DNA from: Rapana venosa | Lineage: Eukaryota > Mollusca > Gastropoda > Neogastropoda > Muricidae | DNA: 64,000 nt | Reading direction: 5' to 3' | Assembly: GCA_028751875.1 (NCBI GenBank) | Contig: CM054141.1 | Location: forward strand, 46,780,810-46,844,809 | In this document: piece by piece, positions 11,196-21,953 of the stretch | How the letters are laid out: the number at the start of each line of letters is the position of its first letter | Numbering within the stretch: position 1 is the first letter of the stretch | Notes under the pieces: generated by a model | Databases searched by the model: none | What the model was told of the DNA's origin: nothing | Seen by the model: the letters and a program-made list of their open reading frames with translations, nothing else | Translations under genes and position numbers: made by a program

Positions 11196-14100
11196 CCCAA
11201 TACCCCCAAAAACGTTTCTTTTAAGGGAATCGTTCTCTTGGGGTTAACCCCAAATTTTAACTCCAAAATTCCTAAAATATTTTTGGGAACAACCCCCCCC
11301 CCCTATAAAGTCGGGGGTCCAATTTTCGAAACCACAAAAAAAAATTTTGCACTGCCCTTTAAAAAGGGTTTTCTGCCTTTTGGCAGATAAACTTAACTGG
11401 TAGAAAAGGGCAAACAAAAGAAAACACTGCCACGGGTTGTAGTTTTTGGACATTGTCCCTAAAGTCGGGCCCTGCTACCTTTTTGGAGTGCTTTTCGGTG
11501 TGCATGCGTAAAAATAAGTTTAAAAATTTTTTCCCGTCAATGGTTTTAAAAATTGTTTTTCCTACATTGATTTGTGTGTGTGTGTGTGCACCCGTGCGGG
11601 GCGTGGGTAAAGCCGTGCGTGGTTTTGGGCGCGCCTTGGGGTTTTGGGGTGTGTGGTTTAATTTTTTTAAAACCCATCTTGGAATTTTTGTTTAAAATTT
11701 GAAAAAGTAATTTTTTTTTGTTCTTTTGAATAATTATAGGGAAACCCAAAGTGCCTGTCAAAAGTAATTTTTCCCCCCAAAGTTTTAATTTAAAATGTTT
11801 TTGACTTTATTTTTGGAAAAAGACTCAAGCGGGAAATTTAAAGGGGGCGCACAAGTGCAATCTTAAACCCTAGGTAAACTTCAGACTCTAGCTTAAGAAA
11901 AAGAATTTCAATTTAAATTTTGACTGAAATGAAAATTTTAGGCGGTCAACATCACGCTTTACATTTCCTTTTAAAGCCAAAGGGAAAAGGGAAATTTTCC
12001 CTTTTTTTTGGCCAACAAAAATGAAGGGGAAAAAAAAAGCTTTCTTGCTACATTTAAACAATTTCTGTTTTAAAATTCACCATAAACTGGAAAAAAGGTT
12101 TTATTTTGAAAAAAAAAAAGAAAAAAACTGGTTTCCTGGGCTCCCTTACTTTTTGCTGATTAAAGGTAAAAAGGTCCCCATAAAAAAGGCCCCCAAAGTT
12201 CGCCATCTTTTCTGTCTGTCTCTCAAATCCCTTTTTTTCCTTTTTTTTCTCTGTCTTCCTCCCCTCTCTCTTCTCAGCTGTAAAATACCTTAAATGTTTT
12301 TGTGCCCCAACTCTTTCCTAGTGCGTTTTTTTGCCTGCCCTTTTTTTAAAATTCATAGGTTTAATGTTTTTCCAAACCCCCACAAAGGAAAAAAAAATTA
12401 TTTTTTTTCCAAAAAAGGGCAGACGGGGGCCACACTAGAAAATTTTCATTCCCAAAAACCAAAGGATACCAGAAAACTACAAAATGACAAAGGTTTTTCC
12501 CAGGGGGGGCTATAAAAGCAAATCTTGGGGGGTTTTTTTGTTTTTAGGGAATTAAAACACACCATTTTCCTTTCCCCCACTTTTCGAGGGCTGCTTTCTA
12601 AGGCCCCCCAAAAAAAAAATTTAAAGGCGACTATGTTTTGGCAAAAATCCCGTCCCTTTTAAAAAAAACCCCCCAAAAAAAGGGGGAGATCTTAGAGGTT
12701 CCCGAAAGTACTTTTTTTAAACATAAGAAATTTCGGGAAAGGGGAATTGAGGGGCCCCTTTTTAAAATTTAAAAATGGAAGTTGTGTTTTTTCTTATAAA
12801 AGGGGCCAAGAACCATCAAACATGTGGGAAAATCAATCGAAAGGGGAAAAAAAAACAATGGGGACAATTCAAGGGTTTTTCTTTTTTTAAAAAAAACCTT
12901 TAAACAGTAATTTTTGTAACTTAGATTTTGAAACAATTGACCAAAATGAGGATTAATTTTAAAACTGGCACCATGGGGGGTTTTCTTTTAGAAAACAAAA
13001 AAAAAGAGGAAAAATTTTCCATTTTAACAACAGTCAAAAAAAGAAAAATTTCCCACCGCCCCCAAAAAGTAGTTTGCCTTTAAGGGAAAAAACACCAAAA
13101 TTGCCAAAAAAACCAGGCCCTTTTGAGACGAAAAAAAAGGGGGGGGGGGGAAAATGGGAAAGAAGTTATAAAAAGGGAAATTTGAACCTCATGGTTTTAT
13201 TTGAATGATAAAAAAAAATCATAAAAAACTTAAAACTAAAAGACAAAAGGATGAACCAGTAGATTAAGTTTAAAAGGGAAAAAAAAACCTGAGTAAATAG
13301 GGGGTAATGTAGGGGCCTGTTGTTACAAGAAAAGGTTTTTGCTGGCTTTTCTTTGGGCCTTTCCCCCCTCCCTATCCTCTTCTTTCCCCTTTTTACAATT
13401 ATAAATTTTCCCAAGTCTTCTAATTCCCTTTTCCCCCCCATTCTTTCATGCTTGTAAAAAAATCAACCATTTACACCAAAACAAAAGCACACGCACCCTC
13501 CCACGCACAAAACACAACACACACATTTGGATGGCCCATGTGTGCCGGGGAAACGGGTAAACCCTTTTTTTTTAAAAACCCCTTTGGGGGAAAACAGGGA
13601 CGAATTTAAAAAAGAAAAGGCAACAAAGGCAAATGTAAATTTCCCTTTTTTTGAATAAAAAATTTAAAAAAAAAAAAATAAAAAAATAAATTCACACCAC
13701 AAGGGGAGGGGTTTGGGGGAAAAATTTAAAAAGTAAAAGGGAAAGGTTTTTTTAAAAAAACCATTTCATAAATTATATTTTTCGTTAAAAAAAAATAAAA
13801 TTGACCCAACTTTTCCCACCCCCACCAACAAAAACCCGGACAAAACAAACCACACCGACACAAAAAAAACCCCGGGGTGCCCCGCCACTGTTTATTTTAA
13901 CGGGTTGTTGGGGAACTAAAATCCCTTTAAAATTGGGTTTTTCCCTTTGCTTATTTACAAACCTGGTTTTTTTCCCCCCAGAATTGTAAAGGCTACAACC
14001 CGTGGGGGGATAATGAAAACCAAAAAAGCAGGGGCCCCCGACAACTGCCCACCTTTGGGCTTTTCCAGGGAAAACCAAAATTGGGGTGAGGAAACCCCCA

Positions 14101-14592
14101 GGTTTTTAAAGGGAAATAAAACCCTAAAAAAAAGAACCAACTTTTAAAGATTTGTTTAAAATGAGTGAAATTCCCCAGGGTTTTAAAATAGTTTTTTTTA
14201 AAAAAAAAAAAGGGTTGGGGGGTATTGGGGTTTAAATTGGGAGGGGGAAAGGGGAAAAACAAAAAAAAAAGAAATAAAATTTCTAATGCTTTCCCATTTT
14301 TTTTATAATCCCTGTTTTTGGGGTTTTGGGGAAAATAAAAATTTTTTAAAAAAAAGTTTTATTTAACGATTTTTTTCAATTTTTTTTGGCATTTGGAAAA
14401 TTTTTTATTAAAACAACCCGAAACCCTGTTCTTGTAAACCCCAACCCCACCCAATTAAATTTTACTGACCTTTTGTGGGAAAAGAAATGAGACTGACTGC
14501 CTTCTGTGGGCCCAAGAAGTGACTCTTAGAATTCCCAAAATCAAAGATTAACCCAATGGGAAAAACCCCAGGGTAAAACTGGCAAAGCCAAA

Positions 14593-14985
14593 CATTCCCG
14601 TATTAATTTAGACGGAACACCCTATTTTAAAGGGTGGATTTATCAAACATTCTGTAAATTTAAATTTTTAGCGGAAAAACCCTATTTAAGGGTGGGTTAT
14701 ACAGACCTTCCCGTTTTAAATTCCCGACGGAAACCCTTTTTTTAGGGTGGGTTAATCAACAAAAAAATTTTTGGAAATTAAAATTCAATTTTGGAACACC
14801 CCTTTTTTTATACCGATTTATATCATACATTCTGTATTAATTCAGATGGAACACCTTATTTTAGGCTGGATTATATCAGACATTCTGTATTAATTCAGAT
14901 GGAACACCCTATTTGAGCCTGGATTATACCAGACATTCTGTATTAATTCAGACGAACACCCTATTTTAGGCTGGATTATATCAGA
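14593..14985 (+). repeat. Tandem satellite, ~53-bp unit, about 7 copies
   Basis: Clean units occupy 14828-14880, 14881-14933 and 14934-14985, each starting CATTCTGTATTAATTCAGA and ending near TTATATCAGA. Four more units (about 14593, 14648, 14706 and 14760) are recognisable but altered towards homopolymers. The unit has no evident coding capacity. The array is the best internal ruler of sequence quality in the window. Confidence 0.92.
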
Positions 14986-15811
14986 AATTTAAACATGCAT
15001 GTGTTTATTGACATGGGTACATGTGTGCACACCTCTGCTGGTATGTTTGTGTTTATGATTCATGCATGCCTTGGCCCAGACCAAAAGCTATGTCAGTTAT
15101 TGATGTCAGCTAACTGTCAATGCCTACAATAAATGTTGTTATGCTGTAAAATGTTACGTTGAGATTGCCTTCAGCCATGACAAGCTCTTAACATAACAAC
15201 CTGCACTCTCCTTTAAAGGAGAACAGCCTCTGAAATCGGAGTATGGCTGCGTATATGGCGAGGTACTTAAAAAAAAGTCATACCCGCAAACTTCCCATTC
15301 AGTGTGCAATTTTAATCTCACAGTAATTTCCAGGTGGAATGAATGAGTCAGAGTGCACATTCTGGGTGACCCCCAGATTGTTAAGCTGGGGAGCGCACAA
15401 TAACAGCAACAACAATCACGTATGCTTATGTACAGATGCTTGCAATAAAATATCCTTGCATTCATCGGAAACTGTTGTATCATATTTAAGATGTATAGTG
15501 TTGTACTTGGAATTCTTTGGACATTTTCTCTAAAATGGACAACCGATTGAGTGATAAAAAGTACAGAAATGGGCACTAATAACAGACTCAAAACTTCCAA
15601 TAAAACAACCCCATCACTTCATACTTCATATACACACAACAGTCAGCTTCTCTACATTTCTATTCTTCACATTCTCAATATCAAGCAAAATTATAATCCT
15701 TATTTTTAAATACACGTTGAAAACACATCAAGCTTTTTTATAGTCTGTACTAAGTTTTATCATAAAATATGATAACACATGATAAACACATTTCATGATA
15801 ACCAAAGGTAC
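14986..15811. other. No gene seen; one dispersed motif
   Basis: This is ordinary AT-rich sequence. A 148-codon minus-strand frame (15154-15600) overlaps the dispersed motif at about 15225-15300, which is also present at 2035 and 27592. It has a Cys-rich stretch from CAA/CAG-like repeats and resembles no known family, so I treat it as chance. The remainder holds nothing I can name. Confidence 0.5.
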
Positions 15812-16000
15812 AATGGTAAAGGTAAAGGTGTCCTATAACCTACGTGGACGTGGGAGAGCGAGGCATCAGAGACCTCAACTTCTCCAGGGGCCAGCATATT
15901 GAGGGCGGGACCCATCTCCTCAACCCTCGCTGCTTTACCTTCCCTGACCCTAAAGAGGCAGGTACTCATTTAGAGCTGGGTGAACTGGGGAACTGTATTG
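15812..16000 (-). repeat. SINE-B copy, body and tail only
   Basis: Read on the minus strand it carries TTTAGGGTCAGGGAAGGTAA and the CAATATGCTGG segment, then AGTTGAGGTCTCTGATGCC, as at 35690-35990. The tRNA/5S-like head is missing; homology ends near 15995. Confidence 0.85.
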
Positions 16001-16224
16001 AAACCAGTTACAGCTCAAAATAACCTTATGCGTTATAATAATAAAAAAAGGAATGGATTATAGGCAATAAATCACGCGGTAACGCAATGTCATTGGTAAG
16101 GAGAGCTAGTGACTCTAAAGAATGTCATGTAAGACTCCCGCTCTTATCTATCAACCATGGGCCACTAAGGCTGCAGTAAATTTATCCTAGGATGGAGGCA
16201 ACAGCTTTTGATAAGAAAGCTAGA

Positions 16225-16850
16225 AAAGACAAGGGGAAAATGCAAAAAAAAAAAAACAAAAAAAAAAGCACAAAAAAACAAAATAAAAAATAAAAGAGAA
16301 TCAAAAAAAAAAAAAAATAAAAAAAAAAATAATAAAATGAAATAAAAATAAAAAAAATCAAAAAAAAATTTAAAGAAAAAAAAAAGGCAAAAAGATGAAA
16401 AGGAAAAAAGTGGAAGGGAAGAAGAATCGAAAGGAAATTGGAAAGGGAAGAAAAAATTTCGGGAAAAAAAAAAAAAGGGAAGAGGAAAAAAAATGCGAAA
16501 AGAAGAGAAAGGGAAGAAAATGCAAAAGGAAGAATTCCAAGAAGATCAAGAAGAAGCGAGGAGAGGAAGCGAAAAAAAGAGAAGAGGAAAAGAGGGGAAG
16601 AAAGAAAAGCGAAAAGAAAAAAAAGGCGAAGAAGAAAAACGAAGAAGAAAAAAGGAAGAAGAAAAAGAATCCCCAAAAAAAAGAAAAAAGGAAGAAGGGA
16701 AAGAAAAAGAAAAAGTGAAAAGAAAGAAAAAGAAAGCGTAAAAGAAAGAAAAGGAAATATGGAGAAGAGAGAAGCGAAAAAAAAGAAATGCGAAGAAGAG
16801 AAGAAGAAGAAGAAGGTAAGAGTCATGGAAAGGGAGGTAAGAACCGATGT
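16225..16850 (+). repeat. 600-bp purine tract
   Basis: The plus strand is almost exclusively A and G. It is A-rich to about 16390, then irregular GAAGAA and AAAGG units. Such tracts can form triplex (H-) DNA. The Lys/Glu/Arg-rich plus frames (16395-16718, 16438-16929) and Phe-rich minus frame are products of composition. The AGAAGA end runs into the duplicated block at 16855. Confidence 0.9.
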
Positions 16851-16854
16851 TTTG

Positions 16855-17400
16855 CAGACCAGACATACAATCTACATGCCCAGTATCACAGTAGTTTCGG
16901 CACTTCAGCCCCTGTGTCTACATCTCTGACAAACTTCTCGTCTGAAGTGTCACATCCTGGGGCCACACTTTCCACCGTTCCCCTGTCTGCACCCCAAGTC
17001 TGGAGAACGTGAGAGGAGGGGATGCTAATTCCTTTTTGAAGAGACGGCCCTGCATGCTTTGGGAGTATAGCTCACAACGGTTTGTTGGTGTTGTGTGTAA
17101 GAAAATGTATTGTAACTTTTAAAGAGTGTAGTGCAGGCGCGTCTTTTTTTAAAATTAAATCTTGAAGCTTTGGCATCTTTGTGGATTTGCTCAGTTAAAT
17201 TTGTAACTAGGACAACCTGACATATGAAAACAGAACTGCTTTATTTCTTCTTGATGGCTGATATTGGATATTGGGCATACTATGTGGGGGTTTCTGCACA
17301 AGTGATTGGATAATATTTATTTTTAAATGCTTTACTTCAGAACCAATTAGAGATCCACGGGGTCTGCAGCATTGAAATCAGTTATAAATATGGAAACATG
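16855..17400 (+). repeat. Old direct duplication, copy 1
   Basis: This shares with 18610-19280 the landmarks CTTCAGCC.CTGTGTCTACA, CGTCTGAAGTGTCACATCC, CCACCGTT..CCTGTCTGCA and, further on, ATGGCTGAT.TTG. By eye the copies are roughly two-thirds to three-quarters identical. No common reading frame persists, so it is probably an ancient dispersed element or local duplication. Confidence 0.75.
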
Positions 17401-18057
17401 TTCATAAGTAACTAGAAGGACATTTTTTTTGTCTAGAGACATATACACATTTACGTGGGAAAGCATATGTGTGGTTAAAGAAGTCATGTACAGGTTTTAT
17501 GCAAACCCCCTAAAATATTTTAAAGCACATACAAGAATATTATGGCTACCATTAAGAAGTTACATTGATTTTCTTTTTTGCAGAGAAAAGCAACATCGTG
17601 CTAATCAGACTCGTGATGAATGGTCAGCAAGTTGAAGAAGTAGACTCCTTTAAAAAAAAATAGCTTGGATGTCACGTCTTTGACTTCTGTTCTTGAATTA
17701 TCCTGCATAGGTTTCGATTTTCTTCTTGTAATTTTGTAAAAGTACCAGTATCCAGTACTCATTACTATGTACAGTCACAGGAAATGGTACCGAATCCTTA
17801 TCTTCTCTGGAATCAGTCGAGTCTTCCTATAGTCAGCAGGCAGACTTTGATTCCATTGATGCCCTGTGTTATGTGGACTGGGTGGCGTGTGTGCCGTGCG
17901 TGATGCAGGTGGTATGGATCCAGCTGTGACCAATGCAGGGATGATGACCACCCTCAGAGTCTGTCTGTGCAACATGACTACTGTGTTGCATGTTTCAATT
18001 TCGTGCTGATCGATGCAGTGTTCATGCGGAACAGTTTTGTAGTGGTAGTATAGAAGT
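17401..18057. other. No gene seen
   Basis: AT-rich sequence without a recognisable repeat or coding similarity. Short frames at 17429-17635 and 17775-17975 show no family features. Confidence 0.5.
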
Positions 18058-18330
18058 AGTGTGGTGTGTGTGTTTTGTGTGTTGTGTTGTGGTGTTTGTG
18101 TGTGGTGTGTGTGTGTGTGGTGTGTGTGTGTGTGACAGTTATTTGAATTCCGTCGTGTGTTTGATCATGTGCCTATTTCACACACACCACACACACACAG
18201 ACACAGAGCACAGACAAAGACACACTGACAGCCATGGACACACTGGCATGATACACAGACACAAATACGCGCGCACACACATAAACACACACGCACACAC
18301 ACACACACACACATACACACGCGGACTATG
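18058..18330. repeat. GT block facing CA block
   Basis: A GT-rich tract (18058-18135) is separated by about 45 bp from a CA-rich tract (18180-18330). The two are mutually complementary, so the region can fold into a long imperfect hairpin. Alternating purine-pyrimidine sequence also favours Z-DNA. Confidence 0.85.
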
Positions 18331-18609
18331 CATGCACGTGAGCGCATGCTTGCACTCAATTCATTCATTCATGAATATATAAAACAGAAAAATGGTGTAT
18401 TGTTTCCAAGCCAGCAGAACACTGATTTGTTGCAAACTACGTCTAGTGCTGCATCAAGAGGAGTGGATATGAATATAAGAACTGTTACCGTTAGGCGTGG
18501 CGTTTAACTTTATAATCCAATTTTCTGAGATTGGCGTCAGGAAACTAATCAAATCGAGGAAGAAGAAGACTTCAAGAGCAAAGGAAAGTGAAGCAAAGAG
18601 TCATAACAT

Positions 18610-19280
18610 CTATATACACCAAACACAAAACCTTCATACCAAAAACTACAGAAGTTTCCTTACTTCAGCCTCTGTGTCTACACCTCTTACCCTTCTGTGA
18701 ACTTATCGTCTGAAGTGTCACATCCCAGGGCCGCCACCATTTCCACCGTTTTCCTGTCTGCAGTATCAGTCTGAACAAGGTGATCAGAGGGGAGATGCTG
18801 AGTCCTAGCTGATGAGAGACGTTCCTAATTCTGTACATGTAACCTTGAGCTCAGCAACATTTTGCTGTTCTGTCTGCAGGGTTCTTTGGAGAGTGTGGTG
18901 ATTGTGTTGTTTTTTGTCTTGAAATTTTTATAGTGAAGATATTCAATGTCACTTGTGATTATGACTTATTTGACTATGTACTGTCGCCGCCGTTAATATG
19001 CTGGCCCCTTGAGAAGCTGAGGTCTCTGATGCCTCAATTCCCTATGACCACTTAGGTTATGGGATGCCTTGACCTTTTTACTGTTGCCTCAGATTTTAGT
19101 TTGTCTTGTGTCTTAATGGCTGATGTTGAGTACACAGAGGAAGATTTTCTGCATCAGTATTTGGTTAGTGTTAAAGATTAAAAACACCCCATTGCTTTGC
19201 TTCTGTTTTGACGAGAGTATTCAGAGCTCCACTGGGACTGTCTAATTGAAATTAGTTCAGCGTGGTTGAATATTTTGTTG
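18610..19280 (+). repeat. Old direct duplication, copy 2, with SINE insertion
   Basis: This is homologous to 16855-17400 in the same order. The homology is interrupted by a SINE-B fragment at 18985-19085 absent from copy 1, which implies insertion after the duplication. No intact frame is present. Confidence 0.72.
18985..19085 (+). repeat. SINE-B 3' fragment
   Basis: It contains AATATGCTGGCCCCTTGAG, AGCTGAGGTCTCTGATGCC and a CCTATGACCACTTAGGTTAT segment, matching the 3' third of the full copy at 35690-35990. The head and 5S-like part are absent. Confidence 0.85.
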
Positions 19281-20325
19281 CCACATACATCAATTAATTT
19301 TTCATTGTCACATCTCTATTGTTATACTGTATCACACAGTTTAAAGTGCTATCTATTATGACCATTGTCACACATTTTATTATCATATATTTTCACACAC
19401 TTTTTAAATAATTTATACCGCACAACTTCACATATTTCCTTATTGTTCTTTAATATAATTTTGTCATACTTCTTTTTTATTAGGCACAGCCAAACTGTGA
19501 CATGTCAACTAGTTTAAACAATCAGTGTATTACCGTAGCTGTGCCGATGAAATAAGTCTTTGATAGTGCATCACATTAAACAAAGTGCAAAACAAAAGGC
19601 TTATTAGCGGTGTAGAGTTTGCGTTAAGGTTCAGTTCAGTAGCATTAAGAAAAGAATAGAAAGGGGAAGACTCATACTCCACACACCAGGCAAGGCATGA
19701 AATCTGCATTAAAAAACAGCATAAGTTCTGGAATATTGACTTTTGCTTCTATATCTATCATATCTCAACATCTATACAATCAAACACCCATTACAAACTT
19801 CCACACATCCACTAGAAGTTCTTGTTCATTGGTTACTGTGTCTATATATCCCAAGTCTTCACTATATTATGAACCCCCTCATCTTCTACAAACTCCCACA
19901 CATTCCACAGTCTCGCTGTCCAGATTTCTACAGCAAATAATATGAAAGGGGGTAGAAGGTAATCGCCTGTGGGTGCATACTGAACACAGTACAGAATAGT
20001 TCAGTGCCGCTATTCTCCTCTGCGCCAAAACAAACCCCTCGAGTTCCTTGGGGAGTTTGGTGCGGGTGATTAAGTATTGTACGACTATCCACGGAGAAGG
20101 GAAGACAATATGTCTGCTCGTGGACCGCTGATTTTGCACTCTAGGGCCATTCTGCCGTCTAGTTCTGCTACAGGACTGGTGTTGTCAGTGTGCAATGGTT
20201 CAGTTTAGGTAGAGCTGAAGAACAGTTTCTACATCAACGGCTGGAAGACAGTGAAGAGCTATACCTTTATCAATGGTTGTGGGATATCGGAGAAACGATT
20301 CTGCACGCATAGTCTGATCGAAGAA
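19281..20325. other. No gene seen
   Basis: AT-rich sequence with irregular repeats of CACA/TTTT character. Short frames at 19697-19945 and 19879-20139 show no recognisable domain. A TTTCATCGG-type microrepeat or regulatory site was not evident. Confidence 0.5.
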
Positions 20326-20327
20326 TT

Positions 20328-20635
20328 GAAGATCTGCAAAGCTTTTGTCATCTGGACTGGCCAAGACTGTCCTACATGGAGGGAACAGTGCAAGGAGGGA
20401 GACGAAGAGGCAGACAGAGAAAACGATTGGAAGACATCATCAGAGAGTGGACTGGCCTTGAGTGGAACTGTCTGCTACAGAAAGCAGATGACCGCGGGGA
20501 ATGGAGAAAGCTGGCTGCAAAATCTTCATTGATGCCCCCACTGTCCACGGGACTATGGGATAGGTGAAGATGAAGAAGGTGAAAGCTTTGTTGGAAGATA
20601 TAGCAAAGGTTCTGTAAAAAGTGTGACCAGCCAAA
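20328..20635 (+). pseudogene. RTE-like LINE, C-terminal fragment and 3' end
   Basis: Translation gives KLLSSGLAKTVL (about 20338-20373). After a one-base frame change it gives GTVQGGRRRGRQRKRLED, IIREWTGLEWN and EWRKLAAKSS, ending at a stop at about 20567. This is the typical C terminus of the RTE/BovB-like reverse transcriptases common in marine invertebrates, downstream of the RT domain. The stop is followed by a GATGAAGAAGGTGAAAG purine tail, usual for this group. It is a dead 5'-truncated insertion of a few hundred bases. The same region of the related element at 33000-35135 is similar but not identical. Confidence 0.85.
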
Positions 20636-20821
20636 TAAATAATTACTCTATGTGTTGAATGTATTCACAGTTTTGCTTTCCTGTCCATTGCAACAAATGG
20701 AATAGGAAAAGACTGTTGTGGTTGTATAATACTATGAAGTGTTCGACGTTCTTTTTCATTACATAATTAGAACATTTTCTGCATGATGTCTTAGGGAAGA
20801 AAGCCGACATCATGATACAGC

Positions 20822-20827
20822 ACGCGC

Positions 20828-20892
<65 letters not shown>

Positions 20893-20912
20893 CGTGTGTG
20901 TGTGTGTGTGTG
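20822..20912. repeat. (CG)n-(TG)n tract
   Basis: About 20 bp of alternating CG runs into about 70 bp of TG. This is one of the strongest Z-DNA-forming patterns in the window. It lies beside the tail side of a SINE-A copy. Confidence 0.95.
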
Positions 20913-20934
20913 TGATTCTATCATTTTATAAATT

Positions 20935-21095
20935 TTTATTTCATGTTGTTATTTTGTTTCGAAGATAATGGAATAAGCATTCATGTGCTTATTTTACATC
21001 TTATCCCGGTGTGTATGGAGTTTTGTAAATTTTGACATCCGTTCCCACCGGCACGAAATGGCCTACTCTTCCGAAAAGTGAAACGGGATTTTGTG
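20935..21095 (-). repeat. SINE-A copy, body and tail
   Basis: On the minus strand it reads ...CGGTGGGAACGGATGTC, ACACCGGGATAAGATG and GAATGCTTATTCCATTATC, the 3' half of SINE-A. The head is replaced by a GT/GC microsatellite at 21095-21137. Confidence 0.88.
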
Positions 21096-21239
21096 TGCGT
21101 GCGTGCGTGCGTGCGTGCGCGCGCGCGCGTGTGTGTGTCTGTTTGCCTGTTTCCCTCTCTTTCTCTCTCAGACTTTCTCTCTGCCTCCTAGCTCTCTCAT
21201 TCTCTCACTTTCCCCATCTCTCAAACGATCAGCCGATCA

Positions 21240-21480
21240 CCACCACCGCCACCACCACCACAATTATTTCAGTATTCTCCAGGGGATTGTCTCTCTCTCA
21301 GAGAAAAAGAAGAAGAAGAAAAAGAAGCAGTGCAGTGCAGTGGTGATGCTGGCCGAACATGCAATGGCAAACTCTGCTGATTCTGATTTCATTGGAAATC
21401 CATCCCCTGCTGCATCCATCATTTGCCTGCCTCCTTTCCTCCTGGCTGTCTGGGTCTGTAGCTGGCCATGAAGACTGCTG
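21240..21480 (-). repeat. Dispersed conserved block, clean copy
   Basis: This block reappears inverted at 62222-62450 with high similarity. Read on the minus strand it includes CTGCAGCAGTCTTCATGGCC, GGATTTCCAATGAAATCAG and TTTGCCATTGCATGTTCGG. The minus strand can be translated without a stop over about 60 codons (LQTQTARRKGGRQMMDAAGD, then GFPMKSESAEFAIACSASIT). I do not recognise this as a family. It may be a mobile-element piece or a duplicated exon. Confidence 0.7.
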
Positions 21481-21859
21481 CAGAATTATTGTAAGAAAAA
21501 GGGAAAAGTAAGTATTGCTGAACATCAGAAAAAAAGAGAAAGGATGATAGTAATGATGATAGATGATGACGATGTGGTGATGGTGATGAAAATGATGATG
21601 ATGTAAGCTGTAGCTATAGTGGCCCTGGTATATTATTGCAACAGCAACAAAATTCAACAAGCACAGGAACAGCAATTATGGTTATTTGAATGTTAATCAT
21701 GATTATCGTATTAATGTGTGTGCGCGCGCGCTGCGTGTGTGTATGTCTGTGTGTCCGTGTGTGTGTGTGCGCGTTCATTCTCGGATGAATAGATAATTGA
21801 GATGAAACTACGGTACAAAACGATAGATAAACGAACAGAAGATTCAGCAAAAACACCCA
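21481..21859. other. No gene; ATG/GT microrepeats
   Basis: It holds a (GAT)n-like stretch at about 21545-21605 and a GT/GC tract at 21715-21775. Nothing else is recognisable. Confidence 0.6.
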
Positions 21860-21912
21860 ACTAAAATAATAGAAAAATAAACGATCCACGAGAATTGTGA
21901 GTATAATGTGTG

Positions 21913-21953
<41 letters not shown>

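Larger units (their letters stand above)
6760..14820. other. Homopolymer-smeared sequence, probably low quality
   Basis: Over about 8 kb the sequence is built of short runs such as AAAACCCC and TTTTGGGG, unlike its flanks. No gene, domain or intact repeat can be read. Inside the satellite at 14593-14985 the first four units are smeared and the last three clean. Changes such as CTG to CCC and GGC to GGG copy a neighbouring base. This points to base-call or consensus error and not to biology. Reading frames here should not be interpreted. Confidence 0.8.

Noticed and set aside
14593..14985. CRISPR array
   Set aside because: The 53-bp units are head to tail without unique spacers, and the setting is eukaryotic.
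15154..15600. 148-codon minus-strand frame as a membrane protein
   Set aside because: The hydrophobic start is followed by a Cys run from a trinucleotide repeat, and it overlaps a dispersed repeat motif; no supporting feature.
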